Origin: Candidatus Tepidiaquacellales bacterium UBA6667
GTDB taxonomy: Bacteria; Bacteroidota; Ignavibacteria; Tepidaquicellales; Tepidaquicellaceae
Length of the DNA stretch: 64,000 nt
Direction: 5' to 3'
NCBI GenBank assembly: GCA_002455255.1
Contig: DKKL01000031.1
Coordinates: 109,025-173,024 of the forward strand
The translations under genes were made by a program, and so were the position numbers. The notes beneath the pieces were generated by a model. It was not told where the DNA came from. It searched no databases and was given only the letters and a program-made list of their open reading frames with translations. Shown piece after piece: positions 26,655-36,181 of the stretch; position 1 is the stretch's first letter; every line of letters starts with the position of its first letter.

Positions 26655-29600
26655 ATGAAGAATAAATTTATTAAATTTAATATTATTTATCTGTTATTAT
26701 TAATCTTCACAAATTTAAGCATTGCACAGAATAGCATGCCAAATCAATCTTATATAAATAAAGGAAAAGAATTAAACAAAACATCTTTATCTAAATCTTC
26801 CTTGGTTACAAATACAGATTTAGTAATTAATATAATTTCTTCATTGTTTGAGTTAGAATATAATTTTAAATATTATAGAGAATTAAAATCTGGAAATTAT
26901 AAAGTTGAATATTCTGACAATTCAATTAATATTAAGTTTTTAAATAAATATAATAAATATGATATTATCAATTTTAATATTGTAAACGATAGTATGAATC
27001 TGGATGTTGTTTGTACTTCTTATTTAAAAGATTATTTAAATACTGATTTCAATACTCCTCATGTTAACATTAACGAATCAAGTTCATTACTGAATATTAA
27101 TAACTGGTTTTTTAATAATAAAATTATAATTGATAAAAATCTTTTGAATAATTATGGAAATATTTTTAATAGAAACTATTGTCATTTAAATCTCAGAGAC
27201 GCAGACAACAATCCTGCACATATTTTTTCGCATATAAGTGATGGAATCATTATACCCTTTTTCACTGGTACTTGGGAACCATTAACTATTGCTGTTGATC
27301 AAAGTTGGTCAAGGTTTATAGATTTTACTAATATCGGTTCAAGTAGACCATTTAATGGATATGGATCACTAAGTACGGATGTATGGGGATTCTCCAAACC
27401 AACAGGTATTGCATACATTACTCCAACTATTTCAAATAGTGGGTCTTGTATATTTTCTACTTATCCAATTTACATTGTAGATAAAAACTTCGGAAGAATA
27501 TCGAGATTCAATTATACAATTGAAAACTGTGCACCTATTTTTGGTGTTCATAATCCAGAACAATGGAGCATATTTATAAAAAATTTGAATTCTCCGTTTG
27601 ATATTGAATCACATAAAGGTATTGATCAAAATAATCCGAACGATGACATATTATGGGTTTCTGAAAGCCCAGGATTGAATAGAATTGGCGGAAGTTTAGT
27701 TTGTATAAATTCTGCCTCCGGGGAAATTTTTGGAAGAATTAATAAGCTTAATTTTGGAAGTGGTAATGAAAACATATATCCAACTCGATTATCAGTTTAT
27801 AGATCACCAAATGGTTCTAAAAATGTATTATCTTTCATTGACGAAAATAAAAATGCATTAGTCTTTTGCCGTTTAAATCCTAATGGCAAACCATTCTCGA
27901 GTGGAAATCCAATTTTTGCAATTATAGGGTTTGGATACCAAAAGTTGAATTCCGTAATGCTAAATTCGTTAAACAACGGTTTGGGTGAGACTATGGTGTG
28001 GACCGTTACAGACGGGGGTGCTGGTAGCTGTGAGGGAGGGCAAAATTGTGGATATTTGAGCTCACTAAAAATAAACTACGTATTGGATCAACCTGTCTCA
28101 GTAGATTATTTGTCATCAAGTTGGATTGGTAATGGCTCAGATAAATCTTTTGTAAATTTAGAAAATTTATACGCAAATAATGGTTTTAATGAAATCTTTA
28201 CAATTGAAAAATGGAGTGAAAATTATGGAATAAGAAGATATAGAAATGGAGTCGATATAATTGCTGAGGATTTTACAAATTCTTCAAAGAAATATTGTAT
28301 GGAAACAGGCTATTCTTTTAATTTGAAATTGACTAATCCTTCTAGAGTATATTTCCAATGTTGGTATAATTGTGGAGCTGGTTCTTGTACGTGGGTACCT
28401 ACTTCAATTAATTACATTAATGGTGTATATACTAATTCTGATTCTTATTTCCTAAATGCTGGAAATAGTAATATAAATATGAAATTAGATAAACCAAATC
28501 CTGAATCTATGTCTGGAAATGAGAAATTCCGAATAAAAATGACTGTAGTACCGATAGACGAGGATAATATTAATAGTAGTTATGGTATATCAAGGCAAAT
28601 AGATAGGAATATTCAAACATGTAATGTTAGTGGGGGATGTCCTTTTGTTTATGTATATGATGGAATAGATTTTATTCAGGATAATAATATTTTACATCGA
28701 TCAGAATTTGAAAATAATATTGGGATAGATATTGAGGACAAATATATTTTAAATGTTAATCCTTATATAGATAAAGATAGTATAATTTCATTAAAAACAA
28801 TTGAATTAAATCAAGACCAAAGTTATATTGATAATTTTAAATTAATTGTTGTAGATCACCCTATAGGAACTAAATTAGGAATTACTGAATTTGGTCAATA
28901 TGTCTTATATCTACCAAGTTTTGTAGCGTCACCTTACCTTGCATTTTTTAATGGGCTAGATATAACAGAAATATTACAATTTGATACAACAAATTCTGAA
29001 GTTAGTGGAGAAGCAGGAGGAACAATTTCGAGTGACTTTCCAAATGAAGAAGGAAATGATTTAAATATAAAAAAACTGAATAAATTTATTTATAGAAATC
29101 AAATTAACTATTATAAAGAAAAATTCAATATAAGAGAACAGATAACAGATTCTATTGCAATAATAATGGATCCAAATCAATCGGATGCAGTCTCATACCC
29201 AACTACCAAATCTGATGCAGGTACAATTATAGCTTTTAATGAAAATGAAAATTTTGAATCTGCACAAATACCATTTGCAAGAAGACAAAATAATTCAAAC
29301 GTGATAATTCCATTAAGTGACGAAATATATATTGACAGTGTTTATATAACTTGGAATAATGATTTTGCAATTTCATATTTGGCAACAACTATAATATATT
29401 ATGGAGGTTATATAATGAAAGAATTAGAATTAATTCAAGCAGAAAATACAAATTTCGGATCTGTATTAGATGATGTTTCTAATATAGATGAAAGATACGC
29501 TGAACTATTTCCCGCAGAAGAAATTAGATTAAAATTTAAAGTTGATACTCTTGAGCCTTCTTATGGATTTCAAAGAAGCTATGTATTTGTTACTAAGGGT

Positions 29601-29936
29601 AGATATCAACTTCTAGATGGTATAGGTCGAAATACAAATATTTTCGATAATTCTCAAAATATACCACAAGAATTTAATCTAAATCAAAATTATCCCAATC
29701 CATTTAATCCAGTTACAACAATTAAATATGATATACCCGAAGATGGTAATTTAACACTTTCAATTCATGATATTACAGGAAGAGAAATATTTCTCGCGAA
29801 AGAATATAAGAAAGCAGGATCATATTCAATAGTTTTTAATGGAAGTAATTATGCAAGCGGAGTTTATTTTTATAGATTAACTTTTAATGGTAAAAAACAA
29901 TTTTCAAAAACACTTAAAATGTTGTTAGTAAAATGA
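26655..29936 (+). CDS. large secreted protein with T9SS type A C-terminal sorting domain
   Basis: 1093 residues with a signal peptide (about 1-24, ending NLSIAQ). The last ~80 residues are a type A sorting domain: NQNYPNPFNPVTTIKYDIP, SIHDITGREI and the terminal ASGVYFYRL region, ending in a basic KTLKMLLVK. T9SS would cleave this domain and anchor or release the rest. The middle carries VDQSW...-type and NHL/beta-propeller-like repeats (residues ~250-530) and a later region with several Cys pairs (CSGG, GGQNCG, CWYNCGAGSC). No enzymatic motif was identified. Base composition is more AT-rich than the flanking housekeeping genes. Last gene of the secreted cluster. Confidence 0.85.
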   Translation: MKNKFIKFNIIYLLLLIFTNLSIAQNSMPNQSYINKGKELNKTSLSKSSLVTNTDLVINIISSLFELEYNFKYYRELKSGNYKVEYSDNSINIKFLNKYNKYDIINFNIVNDSMNLDVVCTSYLKDYLNTDFNTPHVNINESSSLLNINNWFFNNKIIIDKNLLNNYGNIFNRNYCHLNLRDADNNPAHIFSHISDGIIIPFFTGTWEPLTIAVDQSWSRFIDFTNIGSSRPFNGYGSLSTDVWGFSKPTGIAYITPTISNSGSCIFSTYPIYIVDKNFGRISRFNYTIENCAPIFGVHNPEQWSIFIKNLNSPFDIESHKGIDQNNPNDDILWVSESPGLNRIGGSLVCINSASGEIFGRINKLNFGSGNENIYPTRLSVYRSPNGSKNVLSFIDENKNALVFCRLNPNGKPFSSGNPIFAIIGFGYQKLNSVMLNSLNNGLGETMVWTVTDGGAGSCEGGQNCGYLSSLKINYVLDQPVSVDYLSSSWIGNGSDKSFVNLENLYANNGFNEIFTIEKWSENYGIRRYRNGVDIIAEDFTNSSKKYCMETGYSFNLKLTNPSRVYFQCWYNCGAGSCTWVPTSINYINGVYTNSDSYFLNAGNSNINMKLDKPNPESMSGNEKFRIKMTVVPIDEDNINSSYGISRQIDRNIQTCNVSGGCPFVYVYDGIDFIQDNNILHRSEFENNIGIDIEDKYILNVNPYIDKDSIISLKTIELNQDQSYIDNFKLIVVDHPIGTKLGITEFGQYVLYLPSFVASPYLAFFNGLDITEILQFDTTNSEVSGEAGGTISSDFPNEEGNDLNIKKLNKFIYRNQINYYKEKFNIREQITDSIAIIMDPNQSDAVSYPTTKSDAGTIIAFNENENFESAQIPFARRQNNSNVIIPLSDEIYIDSVYITWNNDFAISYLATTIIYYGGYIMKELELIQAENTNFGSVLDDVSNIDERYAELFPAEEIRLKFKVDTLEPSYGFQRSYVFVTKGRYQLLDGIGRNTNIFDNSQNIPQEFNLNQNYPNPFNPVTTIKYDIPEDGNLTLSIHDITGREIFLAKEYKKAGSYSIVFNGSNYASGVYFYRLTFNGKKQFSKTLKMLLVK

Positions 29937-30016
29937 GAATAAATTTTATATTGTCAATTTTTTTAATTAACATTTCAAAACTGTATTCTCATTAAAATCA
30001 TTTAGAAATCTATCTT

Positions 30017-31150
30017 TTAGATTCCTCTTTTGTTTTTTCCGCGTTGGGAACCTTGGGTGGTGAGTTTTTTCCAGATTTTTTTCTGATCGGCTTTTAGTTT
30101 TTTATCCTGTTTGGTTTCGTTATACTTAATTTCATTTTGAAGTTTTCTGTAACTTTTTAATCTTTCTTTTGTAATTGAGCCATTATTCAATGCTGATATT
30201 ATTGCACATCCGGGTTCGTTTGTATGGGTGCAGTTACTAAATTTACACTGCATACTTAAAGACTCTATATCATCAAAAGCAGATTCAATTCCTTCACTTC
30301 CACTCCACATCAATACTGTTCTCATTCCAGGTGTATCAATAATAACTCCACCGCCCGGCATTAATATTAATTCTCTGTGTGTTGTGGTGTGAACACCTTT
30401 ATCCTTATATTCAGTAATATCTTTTACCTTCATTTTTTCTTCACCGAGAAGTGAATTTATCAGGGATGATTTTCCGACTCCGGAAGAACCTATCATTGAT
30501 ATGCTTTTATTTCCTTCAAAATATTTTAAAAGTTCCTGAAGGTTTTCATTTGATTTAGAACTGACAGGAATCACCGGACAACCTTGAGAAATAATTTCAG
30601 TTTTAAGAATAAAGTTTAGTTTTTCTTCTTCTGTACATAAATCAGATTTATTTAAAACTAAAACAGGTTTTAAATCATTTTCCCAAGCCATAGTTAAGTA
30701 TCGTTCAATTCTTCTTTCATTGTAATCTTTATTCATAGATGAAACTATAAAAATATAATCAATATTTGAAATAATAATTTGTTCTTCGGTTACATCTCCG
30801 GGTGCTAATCTTGAAAATTTTGATTTTCTGTTGAGAATTTGCTCTATTATGCCGGATTCATTTTCATTAACAATTTTTACAATTACCCAATCACCAACAA
30901 CCGGATAACCTAAACCATCGTCTTTTAGATTATCAATTTTGAAATGAAATTTTCCGGATATTTCACCTTTAATTTCACCTTTTTCATAACTTAGGATATA
31001 ATGATTCTTATGGCGTATTGAAACCCTTGCAGGATATAAAAACTCTTTTTCATTAATGAATTTAGAGTTTAGTATATCCTGAAATTGAGTTTCAAAAAAT
31101 TCATCGAAACCAAACTTTATCAATATTTCTTTAGAATTTTTTTCTATCAT
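30017..31150 (-). CDS. rsgA: ribosome small subunit-dependent GTPase A
   Basis: A circularly permuted GTPase that helps mature the 30S subunit. An N-terminal OB domain (residues ~40-110) is followed by the G4 motif VLNKSDLC ahead of the P-loop GSSGVGKSSLINSLLG and G3 DTPGM, the order that defines the YjeQ/RsgA family. The C-terminal zinc site is CKFSNCTHTNEPGCAI. At 377 residues it is somewhat longer than average, with a basic C-terminal extension ending KKLTTQGSQRGKNKRGI. The start overlaps the stop of the upstream tricorn-type protease gene by 4 nt, which indicates coupling. Confidence 0.93.
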   Translation of the reverse strand: MIEKNSKEILIKFGFDEFFETQFQDILNSKFINEKEFLYPARVSIRHKNHYILSYEKGEIKGEISGKFHFKIDNLKDDGLGYPVVGDWVIVKIVNENESGIIEQILNRKSKFSRLAPGDVTEEQIIISNIDYIFIVSSMNKDYNERRIERYLTMAWENDLKPVLVLNKSDLCTEEEKLNFILKTEIISQGCPVIPVSSKSNENLQELLKYFEGNKSISMIGSSGVGKSSLINSLLGEEKMKVKDITEYKDKGVHTTTHRELILMPGGGVIIDTPGMRTVLMWSGSEGIESAFDDIESLSMQCKFSNCTHTNEPGCAIISALNNGSITKERLKSYRKLQNEIKYNETKQDKKLKADQKKIWKKLTTQGSQRGKNKRGI

Positions 31151-34100
31151 TTTGAAAAATCCGGTTTTATTGAAAGATCAGGATTAAAAGGTGGATTTAG
31201 TCTTACTTCTTCCAACGCAACTTCAATAGCTTTATCAAGTTGTGAATCAATTCCTTTGCCATAATCCTGCGGTTTATTATCAATATAAATATCAGGGTCA
31301 GTTCCATAATTTTCCACTCCATAACTTACATCAGCAAACCAAGTAGCGAATTCGGGTTGAGTGGTCATTGTGCCGTCTGCAAGTGCAAATCTTGGCCATA
31401 TACCAACAACACCACCCCAAGTTCTTTTTCCGATAAGTTTACCGAGTTTCATTAGTTTAAAAGAATGCGAAACTATATCACCATCAGAACCTGCCTTATC
31501 ATCTGTTAGCATAACCATAGCACCTTTTACAGAATCAACAGGATAAGGTTCAACACCAAAGTATCTTGCTTCACCAACTCCAATTCTTTTTCTTGCTAAT
31601 TTTTCGAGTAATAACTGAGATACATGTCCACCACCATTATTCCTAACATCAACAACCAAACCGTCAAAATCAGATTCTGTTAAGAAATGTCTGTGAAACT
31701 CCGCAAAACCGAATGCCATCATATTTGGAATATGTATATAACCAAGTTTACCTTTAGATTTTTTATGAACATATTCTTTATTTGTTGCAACCCAATCTCT
31801 GTATCTTAGATATGTTTCATCACCAAGAGTTTTTATATTATAATATCTTTCATTTTTACCATTAGCGTTGCAAAATTTAATTCTGACTTCTTTACCTGCA
31901 AAACCCATCAATAATTTACCGGGATTATTTTCTTTTGAAACAATTTGTCCATTAATTTCAATAATCAAATCACCATTAGAAACTTCAATACCGGGCTTTA
32001 ACAAAGGAGGAACAATTTTGACATCCCAAGCATCAGAATTTAAAACTTTTGTTATTTTATAGTAGCCGGATTTTTTGTCATATTCAAAGTCAGCACCGAG
32101 TTTACCGATTGTATAATCAGGTTTTGGATTATAATCACCACCCATTTCATAAGCATGAGAAGTTCCGAGTTCACCTTGCATTTCCCACATAAGGTCAGAG
32201 AACTCAAGACGAGTAGCAATTCTTTCTACAAGCGGATAATATTTTTCCACTACTTTTTTCCAATTCATATTAGACATATTCTCAGCCCAATAAAATTCTC
32301 TTTGGAGTTTCCATGCTTCTTTAAACATTTGTTGCCATTCTTTAGTCTGGTCAATTTTTATTTTTATTCTGTTGACATCAATCCATCCATTTCTCCTTGC
32401 AGGATTTCCATTTGATTTTATATGTTCAAGGAAATCTGTATTAGTACTTAGAACCCTTATTTTATCACCACTTTGAATGATTACCGCCTGGTAATCATCT
32501 GACAATTTGAATGAGGTTACATTATTCATCAGAGATTTTTCTGATTGTTCAAGAAGGTCATAATATTTTATTTCTAAATTCTGAGGGTATTTGTCTTCAG
32601 CAGAGTATCTTGCACCTTCAGGTTCAGAATATGTGTAAAAGATTTTTTCTTTAGTTGCAAAGACGGATGCATAAATACCTTCTTTGACCGGCAAAGGAAT
32701 CATTCTTTTTTCTATTCCATCGAAATCAATTGAGATAGATTTTACTTTATCATTTTCTTTTGATTTATCTGAATCATTAATAATTTCAAAACTTTTTGGA
32801 GAAAGTTCAAACGGAGAATTTACATTTTTTTGCAGAACGATGCAGAAGGGTTTAGTTGCTTTTGGAAATCCCATATCAAAATGAATCATATCATATATAG
32901 GATTTAAAATTCTGTTTGAGATGAGATATAGATATTTCCCTGAAGGGTCAAATGCCGGGGAGAAATCAGTTAATAAAGGTTCAGAAACAACAAAACTCTT
33001 TTTTTGTTTTACATCATAAATTTTGATAACTGTCTGTTTATGATTTATATTAATTGAATAAGCAAGATAATTTCCATCAGATGACCAATTAAATCCTTTT
33101 ATAATTCCAAAATTATTTCTGTCAATTTCAGTTCTTTTTCCTGATGAAAGATCAACAAGGAATATTTCATTTTTATGATTTAGGATTGCCGAAAAATTTC
33201 CTGACCTTGAAACTTTCATATCAAAAGGCAAGCCAATTTCTGTTTTATTGAATTTAAGAGGTTTACTCAAATTATTTAAATCAAAAACATTCAATCTGTA
33301 TTCACCGGATTCATCAGATAAGAGTGCAATTTTTGAATCTTTATTAATCCATCTTGCGATTTTAAATCTGCAATCATTTTCGTTAGGAATCTGAACAGGG
33401 GCACCTTCCCAATTGCCCATAGCATAAACTTTTCCACGAGAAGTAAAAACAACTCTGCTTGAATCTTTTGATAAATCATAATCTTCAATATAGCCGGAAG
33501 GTTCAATAAATTTATTTCTTACAAGAGAAAAAGAATTGTTAAAATTAAAATTTACCTTTTCAGATTTTCCGCTTTTAACATCAACGGAATAAATATCACC
33601 TCCGCAATGATAGACTATTGATTCTCCGTCAGTAGAAGCATTCCGTGCGTAGAAATAGTCATGATTAGTAATTTGCTTTAAGTTGTTTCCGTTTTTATCA
33701 ACAGAGAAAATATTTCCAATACCTAAATGATCGGAGATAAAATAAATTTTATCTCCGATTATCATTGGTGAAGTCAAATTCCCATTTAAATCAAGAAATT
33801 TTTCAAAATTGCCTGAATTATTCTTATCAATCCAAAATTCACCTGCTGTACCTCCTTTATATCTTTTCCATCTTGCGGGTTCATCAGCATTTCTGCCAAG
33901 GACAGTAAAAGATTTCCCATAAGCAATTTTATTAGCATCACCGAGCGGTAATTTTTTTATTTCTTTGGTATCAACATCTACTGAGTAAAGAAATCTATAT
34001 GCTTTGTGGAACGAAAGAGAATTGGATGAAAAAATAATTTGATTATCCTTCCAAGCAACAGGAACTGTATTATGTTCAAGAAAAGTTAATCTTTCAGCAT

Positions 34101-34329
34101 TTCCACCGTCAGAGCTAATAAGATAAACATCTGCATTACCATCGGCTTCCGCTTTAAATGCAATCCATTTACCATCAGGAGAAAAAACCGGATTAGTAAC
34201 CCGAAGGAGATTAGTAGTTAATCTTCGGGCAGTGTCTGAGGTTTTTTCAATAATCCATAAATCATCATCACTTGAAAATACTATTTTGCCTTTATAGACA
34301 GTGGGAAATCTGTAATAACCTTGTTTCAT
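31147..34329 (-). CDS. tricorn-type S41 peptidase
   Basis: 1060 residues with the tricorn protease order: beta-propeller repeats built of WD40/PD40-like blades at the N-terminus (VFSPDGKWIAFKAEADG near residue 50, more blades to ~650), a tricorn C1 helical domain, a PDZ domain (about 760-850, DLIIEINGQ) and a C-terminal S41 catalytic domain. The nucleophile Ser lies in TDDKAGSDGDIVSH and the upstream part is VDVRNNGGGHVSQLL. No signal peptide is evident, so a cytoplasmic peptidase acting downstream of the proteasome-like proteases is expected. Start overlaps nothing upstream; its stop overlaps rsgA by 4 nt. Confidence 0.9.
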   Translation of the reverse strand: MKQGYYRFPTVYKGKIVFSSDDDLWIIEKTSDTARRLTTNLLRVTNPVFSPDGKWIAFKAEADGNADVYLISSDGGNAERLTFLEHNTVPVAWKDNQIIFSSNSLSFHKAYRFLYSVDVDTKEIKKLPLGDANKIAYGKSFTVLGRNADEPARWKRYKGGTAGEFWIDKNNSGNFEKFLDLNGNLTSPMIIGDKIYFISDHLGIGNIFSVDKNGNNLKQITNHDYFYARNASTDGESIVYHCGGDIYSVDVKSGKSEKVNFNFNNSFSLVRNKFIEPSGYIEDYDLSKDSSRVVFTSRGKVYAMGNWEGAPVQIPNENDCRFKIARWINKDSKIALLSDESGEYRLNVFDLNNLSKPLKFNKTEIGLPFDMKVSRSGNFSAILNHKNEIFLVDLSSGKRTEIDRNNFGIIKGFNWSSDGNYLAYSININHKQTVIKIYDVKQKKSFVVSEPLLTDFSPAFDPSGKYLYLISNRILNPIYDMIHFDMGFPKATKPFCIVLQKNVNSPFELSPKSFEIINDSDKSKENDKVKSISIDFDGIEKRMIPLPVKEGIYASVFATKEKIFYTYSEPEGARYSAEDKYPQNLEIKYYDLLEQSEKSLMNNVTSFKLSDDYQAVIIQSGDKIRVLSTNTDFLEHIKSNGNPARRNGWIDVNRIKIKIDQTKEWQQMFKEAWKLQREFYWAENMSNMNWKKVVEKYYPLVERIATRLEFSDLMWEMQGELGTSHAYEMGGDYNPKPDYTIGKLGADFEYDKKSGYYKITKVLNSDAWDVKIVPPLLKPGIEVSNGDLIIEINGQIVSKENNPGKLLMGFAGKEVRIKFCNANGKNERYYNIKTLGDETYLRYRDWVATNKEYVHKKSKGKLGYIHIPNMMAFGFAEFHRHFLTESDFDGLVVDVRNNGGGHVSQLLLEKLARKRIGVGEARYFGVEPYPVDSVKGAMVMLTDDKAGSDGDIVSHSFKLMKLGKLIGKRTWGGVVGIWPRFALADGTMTTQPEFATWFADVSYGVENYGTDPDIYIDNKPQDYGKGIDSQLDKAIEVALEEVRLNPPFNPDLSIKPDFSK

Positions 34330-34345
34330 ATTTATTATTTAATTA

Positions 34346-36175
34346 TTAATTATGTTCTAAAATTTCTTTTTCTCTTTGCTCTCTTAGCTGTCTGGTATAT
34401 AATGAATAATAGTATCCTTTTTTAATCATAAGTTCCTTATGTGAACCATCTTCAATTATTTTTCCTTTTTTCACAACGAGTATCCTATCACAGCTTTTGA
34501 TAGTTGATAATCTGTGTGCAATTATGAATGAAGTTCTGCTTTTTATAATTTCATTTATACCTGACTGAATTTTCGCCTCAGTTAAAGTATCAATAGAAGA
34601 AGTAGCTTCATCCATAATAAAAATAGAAGGATTTGCTAAGACCGCTCGAGCAAAAGAGATAAGTTGCTTTTCACCCATAGAAAGATTTTCGCCACCTTCT
34701 CCAACTTCTTCATCAAGTCTTTCAATATATTCTTCTATTCCGATAAATTTTAGTGCATTTAAAATATCTTCTTCGGTAGCATTTTCATTTCCATATCTTA
34801 TATTATCTCTTACGGAACCTGAGAACAAATGTGGCGTTTGCAAAACAATTCCGAGTCTTCTTCTAAGTGAATTGATGGTTTTATTCATATAATCCTGACC
34901 ATCAATAAATATCTGCCCGGCAACAGGTTCATAGAATCTTGAGATAAGATTTATGATTGTTGATTTTCCTCCACCTGTTTCACCGACCAACGCAATGGAC
35001 TGACCTGCAGATATTTTAAAGTTCATATTTTCAATAACCGGTTTATTTTGTTCGTAATAAAAAGAAACATTTTTAAATTCAACTTCACCTTTTATATCAT
35101 CAAAATCATCAGAGTTCTTTTTATCTTTAACAACCACTTCTAAATCAACAATTGAAAAAATCCTTTCACCGGCAGAGAGGCATCCCTGAGCCTGAGCGTA
35201 GAATCTTGAGATATCCAAGACAGGTTCAAAAATCAAAGTGGCATATCCGAAGAAAGCCGCGAGAGTACCTATGGTAATCTCCGGATTTAAACCAATTGTC
35301 ATTTTACCGCCAAAGTAAATTACAAGAGCCGCACCAACAGAACCTCCAAAAATTATGATAGGAGTATAAAGAGCAGTATAACATTCCGACCAGAAAGAAG
35401 AATTTCTCATTTTTTCTGAAAGAGTCTGAAAGTCAGAAGAGGCACGGTTTTCCTGCACCATTGATTTATTTACTTCTATACCGCTAATGTTTTCATTGAA
35501 ACTTGCAGTGATTTCAGAATTGAATTTTCTGGATTCTCGTGAATATTTTAGGATTAATTTTCTAATTTTTCCTGATAATAAAAACAACACAGGAATAATG
35601 GAAATCACAATAAGAGCGAGCTTCCAGTTAAACACGAACATCACAACCGTACAAAAGAAAATCATCCCCAAACCCCAGACTGCTTCAATCAAACTCCAAG
35701 AAATCAATTCGGTAACTTTTTGTGAATCAGAAGTAATTCTTGACATAAGCCAACCAACAGCAGACTTGTCATAGAAAGAGAATGATAACTTTTGAAGTTT
35801 TTTGAATAAATCCTGTCTGACATCAAACATAACAAACTCCTGAATTCTACCTGCACAAAAAATAAACACGAATACAAAAGCAGCCACAAGGCAACCGAGA
35901 ATAAAATACATACCAACATATTTCCAAAGTTCAGAATAATCCGGAACATAGTTAACAGGATTTTCAAAATAATTATTCACCAAAGGAACAATGGCATTAT
36001 CAATTAATTTCATCCACACTATCGGAAGAACTGCTTCAACAGCAGCAGTCAACAAAACGAAGATTATAAATGAAATTAAAAATTTTTTATATTTTTTTGT
36101 ATATCCGAACAAACGCTTCAAAAAAGGAAAGATGGAAGTGTTTTGCCGGAAATCTTTATCTTTAAACTGTGTCAT
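34346..36175 (-). CDS. ABC exporter half-transporter, catalytically canonical Walker B but altered signature
   Basis: 609 residues: a six-helix exporter membrane domain (about 30-325) and a nucleotide-binding domain with Walker A GETGGGKSTIINLI, Q-loop GIVLQTPHLFSG, signature NLSMGEKQL, Walker B IFIMDEATSSID (catalytic Glu present) and the H-loop IIAHRLSTI. The signature deviates from LSGGQ, exactly where the degenerate site of a heterodimer would be. It lies 6 bp downstream of the partner subunit gene, whose Walker B is the degenerate one. Together they should form a BmrCD/TM287-288-type heterodimeric exporter of drugs, lipids or peptides. Confidence 0.92.
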   Translation of the reverse strand: MTQFKDKDFRQNTSIFPFLKRLFGYTKKYKKFLISFIIFVLLTAAVEAVLPIVWMKLIDNAIVPLVNNYFENPVNYVPDYSELWKYVGMYFILGCLVAAFVFVFIFCAGRIQEFVMFDVRQDLFKKLQKLSFSFYDKSAVGWLMSRITSDSQKVTELISWSLIEAVWGLGMIFFCTVVMFVFNWKLALIVISIIPVLFLLSGKIRKLILKYSRESRKFNSEITASFNENISGIEVNKSMVQENRASSDFQTLSEKMRNSSFWSECYTALYTPIIIFGGSVGAALVIYFGGKMTIGLNPEITIGTLAAFFGYATLIFEPVLDISRFYAQAQGCLSAGERIFSIVDLEVVVKDKKNSDDFDDIKGEVEFKNVSFYYEQNKPVIENMNFKISAGQSIALVGETGGGKSTIINLISRFYEPVAGQIFIDGQDYMNKTINSLRRRLGIVLQTPHLFSGSVRDNIRYGNENATEEDILNALKFIGIEEYIERLDEEVGEGGENLSMGEKQLISFARAVLANPSIFIMDEATSSIDTLTEAKIQSGINEIIKSRTSFIIAHRLSTIKSCDRILVVKKGKIIEDGSHKELMIKKGYYYSLYTRQLREQREKEILEHN

Positions 36176-36181
36176 TTTATT

